Shown here: positions 52,313 through 61,275 of the stretch, piece by piece
Layout: every line of letters starts with the position of its first letter
Numbering within the stretch: position 1 is the first letter of the stretch
Source of the DNA: Blastococcus sp. TF02A-35
GTDB taxonomy: Bacteria; Actinomycetota; Actinomycetes; Mycobacteriales; Geodermatophilaceae
Assembly (NCBI RefSeq): GCF_004571075.1
Contig: NZ_SPQP01000012.1
Coordinates: 1-64,000 of the forward strand
Direction: 5' to 3'
Length of the DNA stretch: 64,000 nt
Notes under the pieces: model-generated
What the model saw: only the letters and a program-made list of their open reading frames with translations
Databases searched by the model: none
Told to the model about the DNA's origin: nothing
Made by a program: the position numbers and the translations under genes

Positions 52313-52360
52313 CCACGAGAGGGCCATCTCCTCCCTGAGGGGCAGATGGCCCTCTCGTGG
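52313..52360. terminator. Terminator after the LapA-domain gene
   Basis: A 17-bp perfect stem (52313-52329 with 52344-52360) with a 14-base loop that can itself pair. Confidence 0.88.
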
Positions 52361-52389
52361 CGTGTCGGAGCACCCGACCCTTGCCGTTG

Positions 52390-52426
52390 TTACCGATGGG
52401 TAATAGCGTTTGTTACCGGCGAGTAG
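52390..52426. promoter_or_regulatory. Tandem TTAC-type operators upstream of the FadE5-like gene
   Basis: Site 1, TTACCGATGGGTAA (52390-52403), is a perfect palindrome, TTACC-N4-GGTAA. Site 2, GTTACCGGCGAGTAG (52412-52426), has one mismatch in the right arm and is identical to the site upstream of the EtfD-like gene. The palindromes start 23 bp apart, about two helical turns, so dimers would lie on one face. The FadE5-like ATG is 44 bp downstream. Confidence 0.8.
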
Positions 52427-52469
52427 GAAATCGCCGCCCATCGGCATGGAGCACGGGAGCCCAGCGCAC

Positions 52470-54308
52470 ATGAGCCACTACACCGCGAACCTGCGGGACC
52501 TCGAGTTCAACCTCTTCGAGTTCCTCGACACCAAGGACAAGTTCGGCACCGGCCCGTTCGAGCAGATGGATGCCGAGACCGCGCGCGGGATCCTGGCCGA
52601 GATCCGGAAGCTCGCCGAGGGGCCGGTCGCCGCGTCCTTCGTCGACGCCGACCGCAACCCGCCGGTCTTCGACCCGGCGACGAACTCCGTGACCATCCCG
52701 GAGTCGTTCAAGAAGTCGTACAAGGCCGTCGAGGACGGCGAGTGGTCGCGCCTCGACCTGCCCGAGCACCTGGGCGGCTTCGGCGCACCGCACGCCCTGA
52801 CCTGGGGCGCCTTCGAGATGATCCTCGGCGCCAACCCCGCCGTCTTCATGTACGGCTCGGGCGCGGCCTTCGCGGCCATCCTCGACGAGCTGGGCACGCC
52901 GGACCAGAAGCGCCTGGCCGAGCTCATGCTCGAGCACCGCTGGGGCGCCACGATGGTGCTCACCGAGCCCGACGCGGGCTCCGACGTCGGCGCCGGCACC
53001 ACCAAGGCCGTGCAGCAGGCCGACGGCTCGTGGCACATCACCGGCGTGAAGCGGTTCATCACGTCGGCCGAGCACGACATGAGCGACAACATCATCCACC
53101 TGGTCCTGGCCCGCCCCGAGGGCGCGAAGGCCGGCACCAAGGGCCTGTCGCTGTTCGTCGTCCCCAAGTTCCACGTGGACCTGGCCACCGGCGAGCTCGG
53201 CGAGCGCAACGGCGCCTACGTCACCAACGTCGAGAAGAAGATGGGCCTCAAGGTCTCCACGACCTGCGAGCTGACCTTCGGCGACGGCCCGGTCCCGGCC
53301 CAGGGCTGGCTGGTCGGCGAGGTGCACGACGGCATCGCCCAGATGTTCAAGGTCATCGAGCACGCCCGGATGTTCGTCGGCGCCAAGGCGATCGCGACCC
53401 TCTCCGCCGGCTACCAGGTCGCGCTGGACTACGCGAAGACCCGCGTCCAGGGCGCCGACCTGACCGCGACCAGCAAGGACGCCCCGCGGGTGACCATCAC
53501 CCACCACCCGGACGTCCGCCGCTCGCTGATGCGCCAGAAGGCCTACGCCGAGGGCATGCGCGCGCTGTACCTCTACACCGCGGGCTTCCGCGACCGCGTC
53601 ACGGAGGCCGAGGCGGCCGGTGACGCCGAGGCCGCGAAGCTGGCCGAGCGGGTCAACGACCTGCTGCTGCCGATCGTGAAGGGCTTCGGCTCCGAGCGGG
53701 CCACGGAGCTGCTGACGTCGGAGTCGCTGCAGACCCTGGGCGGCTCGGGCTTCCTGCAGGACTACCCGATCGAGCAGTACATCCGCGACTCCAAGATCGA
53801 CACCCTCTACGAGGGCACGACGGCGATCCAGGGCCAGGACTTCTTCTTCCGGAAGATCGTCAAGGACGGCGGCGTCGCCCTGACCTGGCTGGCCGAGCAG
53901 ATCCAGGCCACGGTCGACGGCGAGGCCGGCAACGGCCGCCTCAAGGAGGAGCGCGCGCTGCTCGGCGCCGCCCTGCAGGACGTCCAGGGCATGCTCGCCG
54001 CGATGTTCAACCAGCTGTCCGGCGCGCAGGAGGACATGACCTCGCTGTACAAGGTCGCGCAGAACACCAGCCGCCTGCTGCTGTCGGTCGGCGACCTGGT
54101 CACCGCGTGGCTGCTGGTCCGCCAGTCCGAGGTGGCGCTGGCCGCCCTGGCCGGCGAGGTCAGCGAGCGGGACCGCCACTTCTACGAGGGCAAGCTCGCC
54201 GCCACCCGCTTCTTCGCCACCCAGGTGCTGCCCCGGCTCACCTCGGAGCGGGTCATCGTCGAGAACACCGACAACGCCCTCATGGAGGTCGACGAGGCCG
54301 CGTTCTGA
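52470..54308 (+). CDS. fadE5: Acyl-CoA dehydrogenase, FadE5-like
   Basis: A flavin enzyme of 612 residues that oxidises acyl-CoA to trans-2-enoyl-CoA. It begins [17 protein letters not shown] as in mycobacterial FadE5 (611 residues, broad chain length). The FAD/substrate motif [16 protein letters not shown] lies near residue 170, and [14 protein letters not shown] and the catalytic Glu448 in LYEGTTAIQ follow. A C-terminal extra domain (about 480-610) is typical of this subgroup. Electrons go to ETF and then, in mycobacteria, to EtfD; an EtfD-like gene lies at 35261. Tandem operators precede it. Confidence 0.94.
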   Translation: MSHYTANLRDLEFNLFEFLDTKDKFGTGPFEQMDAETARGILAEIRKLAEGPVAASFVDADRNPPVFDPATNSVTIPESFKKSYKAVEDGEWSRLDLPEHLGGFGAPHALTWGAFEMILGANPAVFMYGSGAAFAAILDELGTPDQKRLAELMLEHRWGATMVLTEPDAGSDVGAGTTKAVQQADGSWHITGVKRFITSAEHDMSDNIIHLVLARPEGAKAGTKGLSLFVVPKFHVDLATGELGERNGAYVTNVEKKMGLKVSTTCELTFGDGPVPAQGWLVGEVHDGIAQMFKVIEHARMFVGAKAIATLSAGYQVALDYAKTRVQGADLTATSKDAPRVTITHHPDVRRSLMRQKAYAEGMRALYLYTAGFRDRVTEAEAAGDAEAAKLAERVNDLLLPIVKGFGSERATELLTSESLQTLGGSGFLQDYPIEQYIRDSKIDTLYEGTTAIQGQDFFFRKIVKDGGVALTWLAEQIQATVDGEAGNGRLKEERALLGAALQDVQGMLAAMFNQLSGAQEDMTSLYKVAQNTSRLLLSVGDLVTAWLLVRQSEVALAALAGEVSERDRHFYEGKLAATRFFATQVLPRLTSERVIVENTDNALMEVDEAAF

Positions 54309-54325
54309 GCCTCCGCACCACCGCG

Positions 54326-54360
54326 CCGACGGCCGTCTCCCCATGGGAGGCGGCCGTCGG
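54326..54360. terminator. Terminator after the FadE5-like gene
   Basis: A 10-bp outer stem (54326-54335 with 54351-54360) plus an inner CTCCC/GGGAG stem, followed by CCGTTTCCTG, 17 bp past the stop. Confidence 0.8.
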
Positions 54361-54416
54361 CCGTTTCCTGGCGCGGCGCACGGGCATGGCCAGGGGACGT
54401 CGACCTAGGAGGAACC

Positions 54417-54632
54417 GTGAGCGACCCGCAGGGCAGCGACCGCATCCAGCAGGACGTCCCGACCGCGTCCGGCACCGGCGACAATAGCGACTCCTCGTCG
54501 TCGTTCGACGACGTGCCCCTCACCGCCGAGGAGGGGATCGAGCGGGACGCCGCCCAGGGCGACGACCTGCCGGCCCGCGCCGACGGTGACATCCCTCGCG
54601 CCACGCGTGCAGGGGCGTCGGGCGAGGTATGA
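54417..54632 (+). CDS. Tiny disordered acidic protein
   Basis: A 71-residue, Asp/Ser-rich, hydrophobic-poor protein (starts SDPQGSDRIQQDVP, with a run of five serines near residue 28). A strong AGGAGG lies 4 bases before GTG 54417. It is followed 37 bp later by a similar mini-gene that also begins SDP and has its own ribosome site. Function is unknown. Confidence 0.7.
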   Translation: MSDPQGSDRIQQDVPTASGTGDNSDSSSSFDDVPLTAEEGIERDAAQGDDLPARADGDIPRATRAGASGEV

Positions 54633-54669
54633 GCGTCCCGACCGCGCACCCGGCGACCCGAGGAGAACG

Positions 54670-54831
54670 ATGAGCGACCCCACCGGCTACGGCGAGTCCC
54701 CCGACACCGAGGACGGGCCCGTCGGCGAGGACCAGCAGACCGGCGGCGCCGAGGGCAGCGCCACCCTGACCACCGACGAGGACGCGCAGGCCGACGACGG
54801 CGTCGTCCGCCCCGGCAACGCCCCCGACTAG
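54670..54831 (+). CDS. Tiny disordered acidic protein
   Basis: A 53-residue, strongly acidic protein (MSDPTGYGESPDTEDGPVG) with no hydrophobic core. GAGGAG lies 4 bases before ATG 54670, and a terminator hairpin begins 3 bp after its stop. It forms a pair with the 54417 gene. Function is unknown; a desiccation or osmotic protectant role is only a guess from its composition. Confidence 0.7.
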   Translation: MSDPTGYGESPDTEDGPVGEDQQTGGAEGSATLTTDEDAQADDGVVRPGNAPD

Positions 54832-54834
54832 CGG

Positions 54835-54870
54835 ACGGCCCCTCTCCCGACCGACCGGGAGAGGGGCCGT
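54835..54870. terminator. Bidirectional terminator between mini-gene and MHS transporter
   Basis: A perfect 15-bp stem (54835-54849 with 54856-54870) and a 6-base loop between converging genes. Confidence 0.88.
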
Positions 54871-54874
54871 CGCC

Positions 54875-56243
54875 TCAGACCCGCTCGACCGCCTGCGCCC
54901 CGTCCCTGGGGACGACGGCGTGGTCCGCGGCGAGGTCGCGCGACCGGGTCTCCCCGTAGGCCAGGACCGCCACCACCGTGACCACCGCGCAGGCGACGAG
55001 GTAGAGGGCCACCGCGGTGGTGTTCGGCTCCTCGAAGCTGCCCAGCAGCGCCAGCGCGATCAGCGGCGCGGGGGCCCCGGCGACGAGCGAGGCCAGCTGC
55101 GACCCCATGCCGACGCCGGTGTACCGCGACTTCGTGCCGAAGAGCTCGGAGAAGAACGCCGCCTGCGGGCCGTACATGGCGCCGTGGAACAGCAGCCCGA
55201 CGGTGATGGCGAAGACGCTCATCCAGAAGCTGTCCGCATCCAGCAGCTCGAACAGCGCGAACGCCCAGACCCCGATGCCGACCGCGCCCAGCAGGTAGAC
55301 CGGCCGGCGGCCCACCCGGTCCGAGAGGGCACCCCAGAGCGGGATCGTCACCAGGTGCACCGCCGAGGCCAGCACGAGGGCGTTGAGGGTGAACGAGGAG
55401 TCCGCCCCCTCGGCCTTCGTCAGGTAGGAGAGGCTGAAGGCGGTCAGCAGGTAGAACGAGACGTTCTCCGCGATCCGCGCCCCCATCGCGACGAGCACCT
55501 CGCGCTTGTAGTGGGCGAGGACGGTCATGATCGGCGCCTTCTCGGCCACGCCGGTCTCCGCGGCCTTCTCGGCCGCCACCCGCTGGGCCTCCAGGAACAC
55601 CGGCGACTCGCTGACCGCCAGCCGGACGAACAGGCCGACGAGGATCAGCACCGCCGACAGCAGGAACGGGATGCGCCAGCCCCAGCTCTCGAAGGCGGCG
55701 TCGGACTGGAAGGCCGCCAGCAGCGCCAGCACCCCGGTCGCCAGCAGGTTGCCCGCCGGCGCCCCCGCCTGCGGCCACGAGGACCAGAAGCCGCGGTTCT
55801 CCGGCTTCCCGTGCTCCGAGACCAGCAGGACGGCGCCACCCCACTCCCCACCGAGCGCGAAGCCCTGGATCAGCCGCAGGGTGACCAGCAGGATCGGCGC
55901 GAGCACGCCGACGGTGCCGAAGGTCGGCAGCAGGCCGATGGCGAACGTGGCGCCACCCATCATCAGCAGCGAGATGACGAGCAGCTTCTTGCGCCCGATC
56001 CGGTCACCGAAGTGGCCGAAGACCAGGGCGCCGATCGGCCGGGCCGCGAACCCGACGGCGTAGGTGCCGAAGGACAGCAGCGTGCCCGCGAACTCCGACT
56101 GGTCGGGGAAGAACAGCGCCGGGAAGACCAGCGCGGCCGGCGGAGCCGTAGAGGAAGAAGTCGTACCACTCGACGGTGGTGCCGATGACGCTCGCCCCGA
56201 CGACCTTGCCGAAGCCGGCGCGGGGCTGCGCGGGTGCGGACAT
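54875..56243 (-). pseudogene. MFS transporter of the metabolite:H+ symporter (MHS) family, single-base frameshift
   Basis: The protein should be about 455 residues with 12 helices. It starts at ATG 56243 with the MHS hallmark GASVIGTTVEWYDFFLYGSA, but the frame then reads out of phase. One extra base near 56136-56142 (in CGGCCGGCGG) explains it: removing one G restores AALVFPALFFPDQ and the rest of the protein in the frame ending at 54875. The total of 1369 bases fits one insertion. MHS members carry short organic acids or betaines. It is divergent from bdhA and is probably the uptake partner for 3-hydroxybutyrate or a related acid. The shift could be real or a sequence error. Confidence 0.85.
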
Positions 56244-56404
56244 GGGACCCTCCTGGTGGATGTGATGGCGGTCACTGACGCTAGGCCGGTCACCCCCGCC
56301 GGTCCATGTGCCGGGACGCCCCGATCGCAGCCGTCCAGGTGTGGGTCCCGCCCATGACGTGCCGGCCCGGTCGCGCGCACCCCACCCTCCGGCGCGCGAC
56401 GGGA

Positions 56405-56424
56405 GTGGTGTGGCGGCACACCAC
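56405..56424. promoter_or_regulatory. Palindrome between the MHS transporter and bdhA, candidate operator
   Basis: GTGGTGTG, four bases, CACACCAC is a perfect 8-bp inverted repeat in the 249-bp divergent region. A TAGCGT (-10-like) lies just before the bdhA ATG at 56493. The GAF/PucR-type regulator at 57317 is the obvious candidate to bind it, by position only. Confidence 0.55.
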
Positions 56425-56492
56425 GGGACCGCGCGCTGCTGTGTGTCGCGCAACCGTGGGGGGCGTCGCACGATCGGCCTAGCGTCGCGGCC

Positions 56493-57248
56493 ATGGCGGT
56501 CAACGGTTCCCTGGTCGGACGGCGCGCGCTCATCACGGGCGGGGCGTCGGGCATCGGCCGCGCCTGCGCCGTGCGGCTGGCCGCCGAGGGCGCCGACGTC
56601 GTCGTCGCCGACCGGGACGCCGCCGCGGCCGAGGCGGTCGCCGACGAGGTGGGCGGCACCGCGCTCGCCGTCGACCTCTCCGACCTCGACGCCGTGGACC
56701 TCCTCGACCCGGCGGTCGACGTCCTGGTCAACAACGCCGGGCTGCAGCACGTCGCACCGGTCCACGAGTTCCCGGTGGACCGGTTCTCCTACATCCTCCG
56801 GCTGATGGTGGAGGCCCCGTTCCGGCTGGCCCGGACGGTGCTCCCGCACATGTACGAGCAGGGCTGGGGCCGCGTGGTCAACGTCAGCTCCGTCCACGGG
56901 CTGCGCGCGTCGGCCTACAAGTCGGCCTACGTGACGGCCAAGCACGGCCTGGAGGGGCTGTCCAAGGTCATCGCCCTGGAAGGGGCCGCGCACGGGGTCA
57001 CCTCCAACTGCGTCAACCCCGCGTACGTCCGGACGCCGCTGGTCGAGGGGCAGATCGCCGACCAGGCGCGCGCGCACGGCCTCTCCGAGGACCAGGTCGT
57101 CGAGCAGGTGATGCTGGCGCCGGCAGCGGTCAAGCGGCTCATCGAGCCGGCCGAGGTCGCCGACGCCGTGGCCTGGCTGTGCTCGCCCGCGGCCGCGTCG
57201 GTCACCGGCACCTCGCTGGTGATGGACGGCGGGTGGAGCGCGCATTGA
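56493..57248 (+). CDS. bdhA: 3-hydroxybutyrate dehydrogenase (short-chain dehydrogenase)
   Basis: The 251-residue NAD-dependent SDR oxidises 3-hydroxybutyrate to acetoacetate. It shows the TGGASGIGRA cofactor motif (from about residue 16), NNAGLQHVAPVHEFP typical of BDH, the Ser-Tyr-Lys catalytic residues in NVSSVHG and YVTAKHGL, and the BDH-like NPAYVRTPLVEGQI loop. It is flanked by the MHS transporter and the GAF/PucR-type regulator, a module for hydroxybutyrate use. A -10-like TAGCGT ends 8 bases upstream of ATG, suggesting a leaderless transcript. Confidence 0.94.
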   Translation: MAVNGSLVGRRALITGGASGIGRACAVRLAAEGADVVVADRDAAAAEAVADEVGGTALAVDLSDLDAVDLLDPAVDVLVNNAGLQHVAPVHEFPVDRFSYILRLMVEAPFRLARTVLPHMYEQGWGRVVNVSSVHGLRASAYKSAYVTAKHGLEGLSKVIALEGAAHGVTSNCVNPAYVRTPLVEGQIADQARAHGLSEDQVVEQVMLAPAAVKRLIEPAEVADAVAWLCSPAAASVTGTSLVMDGGWSAH

Positions 57249-57316
57249 GGACCGACCGCCTGCCGCTCACCACGCGCGCGGTCGCGGCGGGACGGCGGGG
57301 GCCGGCGTCGGCGACA

Positions 57317-59209
57317 ATGCCGCCCGTGACCCGGGCCGCCGAGTACTTCGAGCTCCTGCTCGAGGACGCCGCTGCGATCGAGTACGAGCGGCCCCTCGTC
57401 CGCGCCCGGGCCGCCGGCGCCGACGGCGACGAGCTGGCCGAGCTGGAGCGGGTCAAGCTGCTGGCGCTGGAGGTCCGCGAGGCGTTCGCCGCGCGCCGCC
57501 GTCGCGAGTCGGAGCTGTCGGCGCTCTTCGACACCGCCAACGACCTGGCCGCCCTCCGCGGCGTCGACTCCGTGCTCACCGCGATCATCCGGCGGGCCCG
57601 CCAGCTGCTGGGCACCGACGTCTCCTACCTGACCCTGCACGACCCCGCCGCCGGCGACACGTACATGCGGGTCACCGACGGCTCGGTCTCCGCGCGCTTC
57701 CAGGCCCTCCGGCTGCAGATGGGCGCGGGCCTGGGCGGCCTCGTGGCGCAGTCGGCGGCGCCCTACGCCACGTCGAGCTACTTCAACGACGCCCGGTTCC
57801 GGCACACCGACGAGATCAACGACGGCGTGCACGACGAAGGGCTGGTCGCCATCCTCGGCGTCCCGCTGATCCGGGGCTCGCAGGTCATCGGGGTGCTGTT
57901 CGCCGCCGACCGCACCGAGCGCACCTTCGACCGGTCGGAGGTCTCGCTGCTCGGCTCGCTGGCCGCGCACGCCGCCATCGCCCTGGACAACGCCCGGCTC
58001 CTGGAGGAGACGCGGACGGCGCTGGACGAGCTGTCCGCGGCCAGCCGGGAGCTGCGCGCCCACACCGCCTCGGTGGAGCGGGCCGCCGGGGCGCACGACC
58101 GCTTCATCGACGTCGTCCTGCGCGGGGGCGGCGTGGAGGACGTCGCCGCCGCGGTGACCGAGGCGCTGGGCGGCAGCATCACCGTCGTCGACGAGGGCGG
58201 CCGGGTGGCGCCCGCGGACGACGGGGCGTCCACCGAGCTGCCGGCCGACCCGGCCGCGGCACTGACGCTGGCCCGCTCCACCGGGCGGACGGTGCGCGAC
58301 GGCAGCTGGTGGACCGCCGCGGTCACCGTGGACAGCGAGCTGCTGGGCGGGCTGATCCTGCACCGCGAGGAGGAGCTCACCGACTCCGAGCAGCGCATCC
58401 TCGAGCGAGCGGCACTGGTGACGGCCCTGCTGCTGCTCATCCGCCGCACCGCCGGGGAGGCGGAGAACCGCGTCCGCGGGGAGCTCCTCGAGGAGCTGCT
58501 CAGCGGGAGCATGCGCGACCCAGACGGCATGCGGGAGCGGGCCCGGCGGCTGGGCGCGGACCTGGACCGACCGCACGCCGTCGTCGTCGCGCGGGTGGAG
58601 CCGCGCTGCCGCACCCGAGCGCTGGCGGCGGCCACGCACCTGGCGGCCACCCGGGGCGGCCTCGCCGGCACGCACGAGGGCAACGTCGTCGTCTGCCTGC
58701 CCGACATGGCGGCGGAGACCGCCGCCGCCTGCGTGCGGCGGGAGCTGGCGAACGCGGGCGCCGGTGCGGTGACCGCCGGCGGGGCGGGTCCGGCCCGCGG
58801 CCCGGGGGCCGTCGCGACGGCGCACGCGGAGGCGGCCCGCTGCGCGGCGACGCTGGTGGCGCTGGGCCGCGCCGGCACCTCGGCGAGCGCCGACGAGCTC
58901 GGCTTCTTCGGGCTGCTGCTCGGGGAGGGCCGGGACGTGCGCGGGTTCGTCGAGGCCACCCTCTCCCCCGTGCTCGAGTACGACGCCAAGCGGGGCACGG
59001 ACCTGGCCGGCACGCTGCAGGCCTTCTTCGACGCCGGGAACTCCCCCGCCCGGGCGGCCGAGGGGCTGCGGGTGCACGTCAACACCGTCACCCAGCGGCT
59101 GGAGCGGGTGGGCCGGCTGCTCGGGAAGGACTGGTCCGCCCCGGCACGGGCGCTGGAGGTCCAGCTCGCCCTGCGGCTGCACCGGCTCACCGACACGTCG
59201 GCGGTCTAG
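57317..59209 (+). CDS. GAF-domain, PucR/CdaR-type transcriptional regulator
   Basis: The 630-residue protein has a long N-terminal helix, a GAF domain (about 75-235) with VPLIRGSQVIGVLFAADR, a middle region with degenerate sensory features, and a CdaR GGDEF-like part. At the C terminus is a PucR helix-turn-helix (about 565-625): LQAFFDAGNSPARAAEGLRV, then HVNTVTQRLERVGRLLG. Such regulators control catabolic genes in response to a metabolite bound by GAF. It follows bdhA by about 70 bp. ATG 57317 is preferred over upstream starts that overlap bdhA. Confidence 0.9.
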   Translation: MPPVTRAAEYFELLLEDAAAIEYERPLVRARAAGADGDELAELERVKLLALEVREAFAARRRRESELSALFDTANDLAALRGVDSVLTAIIRRARQLLGTDVSYLTLHDPAAGDTYMRVTDGSVSARFQALRLQMGAGLGGLVAQSAAPYATSSYFNDARFRHTDEINDGVHDEGLVAILGVPLIRGSQVIGVLFAADRTERTFDRSEVSLLGSLAAHAAIALDNARLLEETRTALDELSAASRELRAHTASVERAAGAHDRFIDVVLRGGGVEDVAAAVTEALGGSITVVDEGGRVAPADDGASTELPADPAAALTLARSTGRTVRDGSWWTAAVTVDSELLGGLILHREEELTDSEQRILERAALVTALLLLIRRTAGEAENRVRGELLEELLSGSMRDPDGMRERARRLGADLDRPHAVVVARVEPRCRTRALAAATHLAATRGGLAGTHEGNVVVCLPDMAAETAAACVRRELANAGAGAVTAGGAGPARGPGAVATAHAEAARCAATLVALGRAGTSASADELGFFGLLLGEGRDVRGFVEATLSPVLEYDAKRGTDLAGTLQAFFDAGNSPARAAEGLRVHVNTVTQRLERVGRLLGKDWSAPARALEVQLALRLHRLTDTSAV

Positions 59210-59228
59210 CGCCTCCTACTCTGGGCCG

Positions 59229-60095
59229 GTGCCAACCACCCTGACGCCGACCCTGCTGACGCGGGAGGAGTGGACCGCGCGCGCGGCCGCTCACGAGGAG
59301 CGGGTCGACCGGTGGACCGGGCCGCACCGGGAGCGGCGGCGCCGCGGGGAGGCGCACCCGGTCCTGGACTTCCTCTTCACGTACTACTCCGAGACGCCGG
59401 GCCGGCTGCGCCGCTGGCACCCCGGCCCCGGGGTCGCGCTCGCCGGCCCCGCGCCGCACGCCGGCTGGCGCTGGTACGCGGCCGACGGCGGGACGGTGCG
59501 TCTGGACGCCGACGCCTTCGCCGCGGACCGGGGCGACACCGTCCGCTTCGTCCGCCGGCTGCTGGCCGCCACCGCCGCACGCCCGGCGTTCAGCGGCTGC
59601 TTCGGCCTGCACGAGTGGGCGATGGTCTACCGCGACACCGGCACCCGCCACCCCATCCCCCTGCGGCTGGGCCAGGAGGGCACCGACGCCGTCGTGGAGG
59701 CGCACCCCATCCGGTGCAGCCACTTCGACGCGTTCCGGTTCTTCACGCCCGACGCGGTGGGCCGCAACCGGCTGCAGCCCACCCGCGAGAGCCAGCCCGA
59801 CCTCGAGCAGCCGGGCTGCCTGCACGCCGGGATGGACCTGTACAAGTGGGCCTACAAGCTCAGCCCGGCCACGCCCGGCGAGCTGGTGGCCGACTGCTTC
59901 GAGCTGGCGGTCGAGATCCGCGAGCTGGACATGCGAGCCTCGCCGTACGACCTGCGCGAGCACGGCTACGAGCCGGTCGCGATCGAGACCCCTGAGGGCA
60001 AGGCCGCCTACGTCGCGGCCCAGCGCGGGTTCGCCGAGCGCGGCGCCGTCCTCCGGCGGCGGCTGGTCGAGGTCTGCGACCAGCTGGTGACGTGA
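59229..60095 (+). CDS. Conserved actinobacterial protein, often annotated 3-methyladenine DNA glycosylase
   Basis: The 288-residue soluble protein has a characteristic N terminus (LTREEWTARAAAHEERVDRW, then HPVLDFLFTYYSETPG) and a His/Cys-bearing centre (FSGCFGLHEWAMVY, PIRCSHFDAFRFF). It ends with CLHAGMDLYKWAYKLSP and an acidic helix. I recognise it as a conserved streptomycete-type family annotated by similarity as a DNA glycosylase. I see no helix-hairpin-helix or other glycosylase motif, so that function is doubtful. GTG 59229 lies just after TACTCT, a possible leaderless promoter. Confidence 0.8.
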   Translation: MPTTLTPTLLTREEWTARAAAHEERVDRWTGPHRERRRRGEAHPVLDFLFTYYSETPGRLRRWHPGPGVALAGPAPHAGWRWYAADGGTVRLDADAFAADRGDTVRFVRRLLAATAARPAFSGCFGLHEWAMVYRDTGTRHPIPLRLGQEGTDAVVEAHPIRCSHFDAFRFFTPDAVGRNRLQPTRESQPDLEQPGCLHAGMDLYKWAYKLSPATPGELVADCFELAVEIRELDMRASPYDLREHGYEPVAIETPEGKAAYVAAQRGFAERGAVLRRRLVEVCDQLVT

Positions 60096-60096
60096 C

Positions 60097-60130
60097 GGAG
60101 GGCCGCCCTCCCGGAGGAGGGCGGCCCTCC
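60097..60130. terminator. Bidirectional terminator between converging genes
   Basis: A 15-bp perfect stem (60097-60111 with 60116-60130) with a 4-base loop between the 59229 gene and livM. Confidence 0.9.
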
Positions 60131-60131
60131 C

Positions 60132-61264
60132 TCAGACGCCGTCGCGGGGCTGACCGCCGCCGAGGCCCGCGCCCACCTGCTCGCGCAGCTGCTCCACGAC
60201 CCGGCCCGCCGCCGGCCCGCCGTCCCCGGGCCGGCGCCCGGCCCGCCGTTCCCGCACCCGGTCCACCAGGCCGGCGATCCCGCCCGGCACGAAGAAGACG
60301 ACCAGGATGAACAGCGTCCCGAGCAGGAACAGCGGCTCCGACAGCGGCACCTGCAGCCACCCGGGCAGGTCCTGGACCGTCGGTGAGTTGGCCAGGTCGG
60401 TGAGCCGGTTGTCCAGGTAGGTGTAGAGGACCCCGCCCAGCACCGCGCCCCAGCGGCTGCCCGCGCCGCCCAGCACCACCATGATCAGCAGCCCGATGGT
60501 GAAGTCCGACGTCGTCGTGCGGGGCGTGGACCCGCCGAGGAGCAGCAGGTGGGTGACGCCGCCGAGCGCGGCGAGCAGCCCGGCGATGACGAACACCAGG
60601 AGCTTGAAGCGGTACGGCTGCAGGCCCAGCACCTCGACGCGGCGCTCGTTCTCCCGGATCGCCTGCCACACCTTGCCGGCCCGGGACCCCGTCACCCAGG
60701 TGACGACGACGTAGACCAGCACCAGGTAGGCCAGGGCCAGCCAGTACAGGTTCACCGTGTTGAGGACGCCCACGAAGGCGTCGGGCACCTGGCCGCGGTC
60801 CAGCGCCAGGCCCTCCTCGCCGCCGGTGAGGCCCCCGGGTCCTGCAGCACGATGATCGAGCCGACCTGGGCCGTCGCCAGGGTCACCATCGAGAAGGCGA
60901 TCCCGGAGACCCGCAGCGCCACCCCGCCCACCACCAGCGGCAGCACGACGCCCACCACGGTGGTCAGCGCGAGCGCCGCACCGAGGCCCCAGCCGAGCTC
61001 GGTCAGCGCCAAATTCGCCGCATAGGTGCCGGCGGCGAAGTAGAGCGCGTGGCCGAACGACAGCAGCCCGGTGAACCCGAACAGCAGGTCGTAGGAGAGC
61101 GCGACGCCGCCGAAGACCAGGCAGAGCGCGAGCAGCTGCAGCGTGCCCGGGCTGTTGAGCACGCCGTCGAAGACCCCGGGGAGCTGCAGCGTGGAGTACG
61201 GCAGCACCGCCAGCACGACGAGCACGATGAGCGGCGCCAGCCGCCGCACAGCCGACTTGTTCAT
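60132..61264 (-). pseudogene. livM: Branched-chain amino acid ABC permease LivM, single-base frameshift
   Basis: From ATG 61264 the frame encodes LivM-type helices (FGFTGLLSFGHALYFAAGTY and ALRVSGIAFSMVTLATAQ) up to IIVLQDPG, then derails. Near 60832-60836 there is a run of five C (plus strand). With one more base, the codons continue as GLTGGEEGL and then the remaining permease (VNLYWLALAYLVL, FKLLVFVIAGLLAALGG, and so on to 60132). The 1133 bases fit one deletion from a 377-residue protein. It is the last gene of the Liv operon. The defect is either a homopolymer sequence error or a real loss of transporter function. Confidence 0.88.
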
Positions 61265-61275
61265 GACGCCCTCTT

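Noticed and set aside
56004-57245. 413-codon minus-strand frame through bdhA
   Set aside because: Only its stretch after ATG 56243 encodes the MHS transporter N terminus; the rest is antisense to bdhA.
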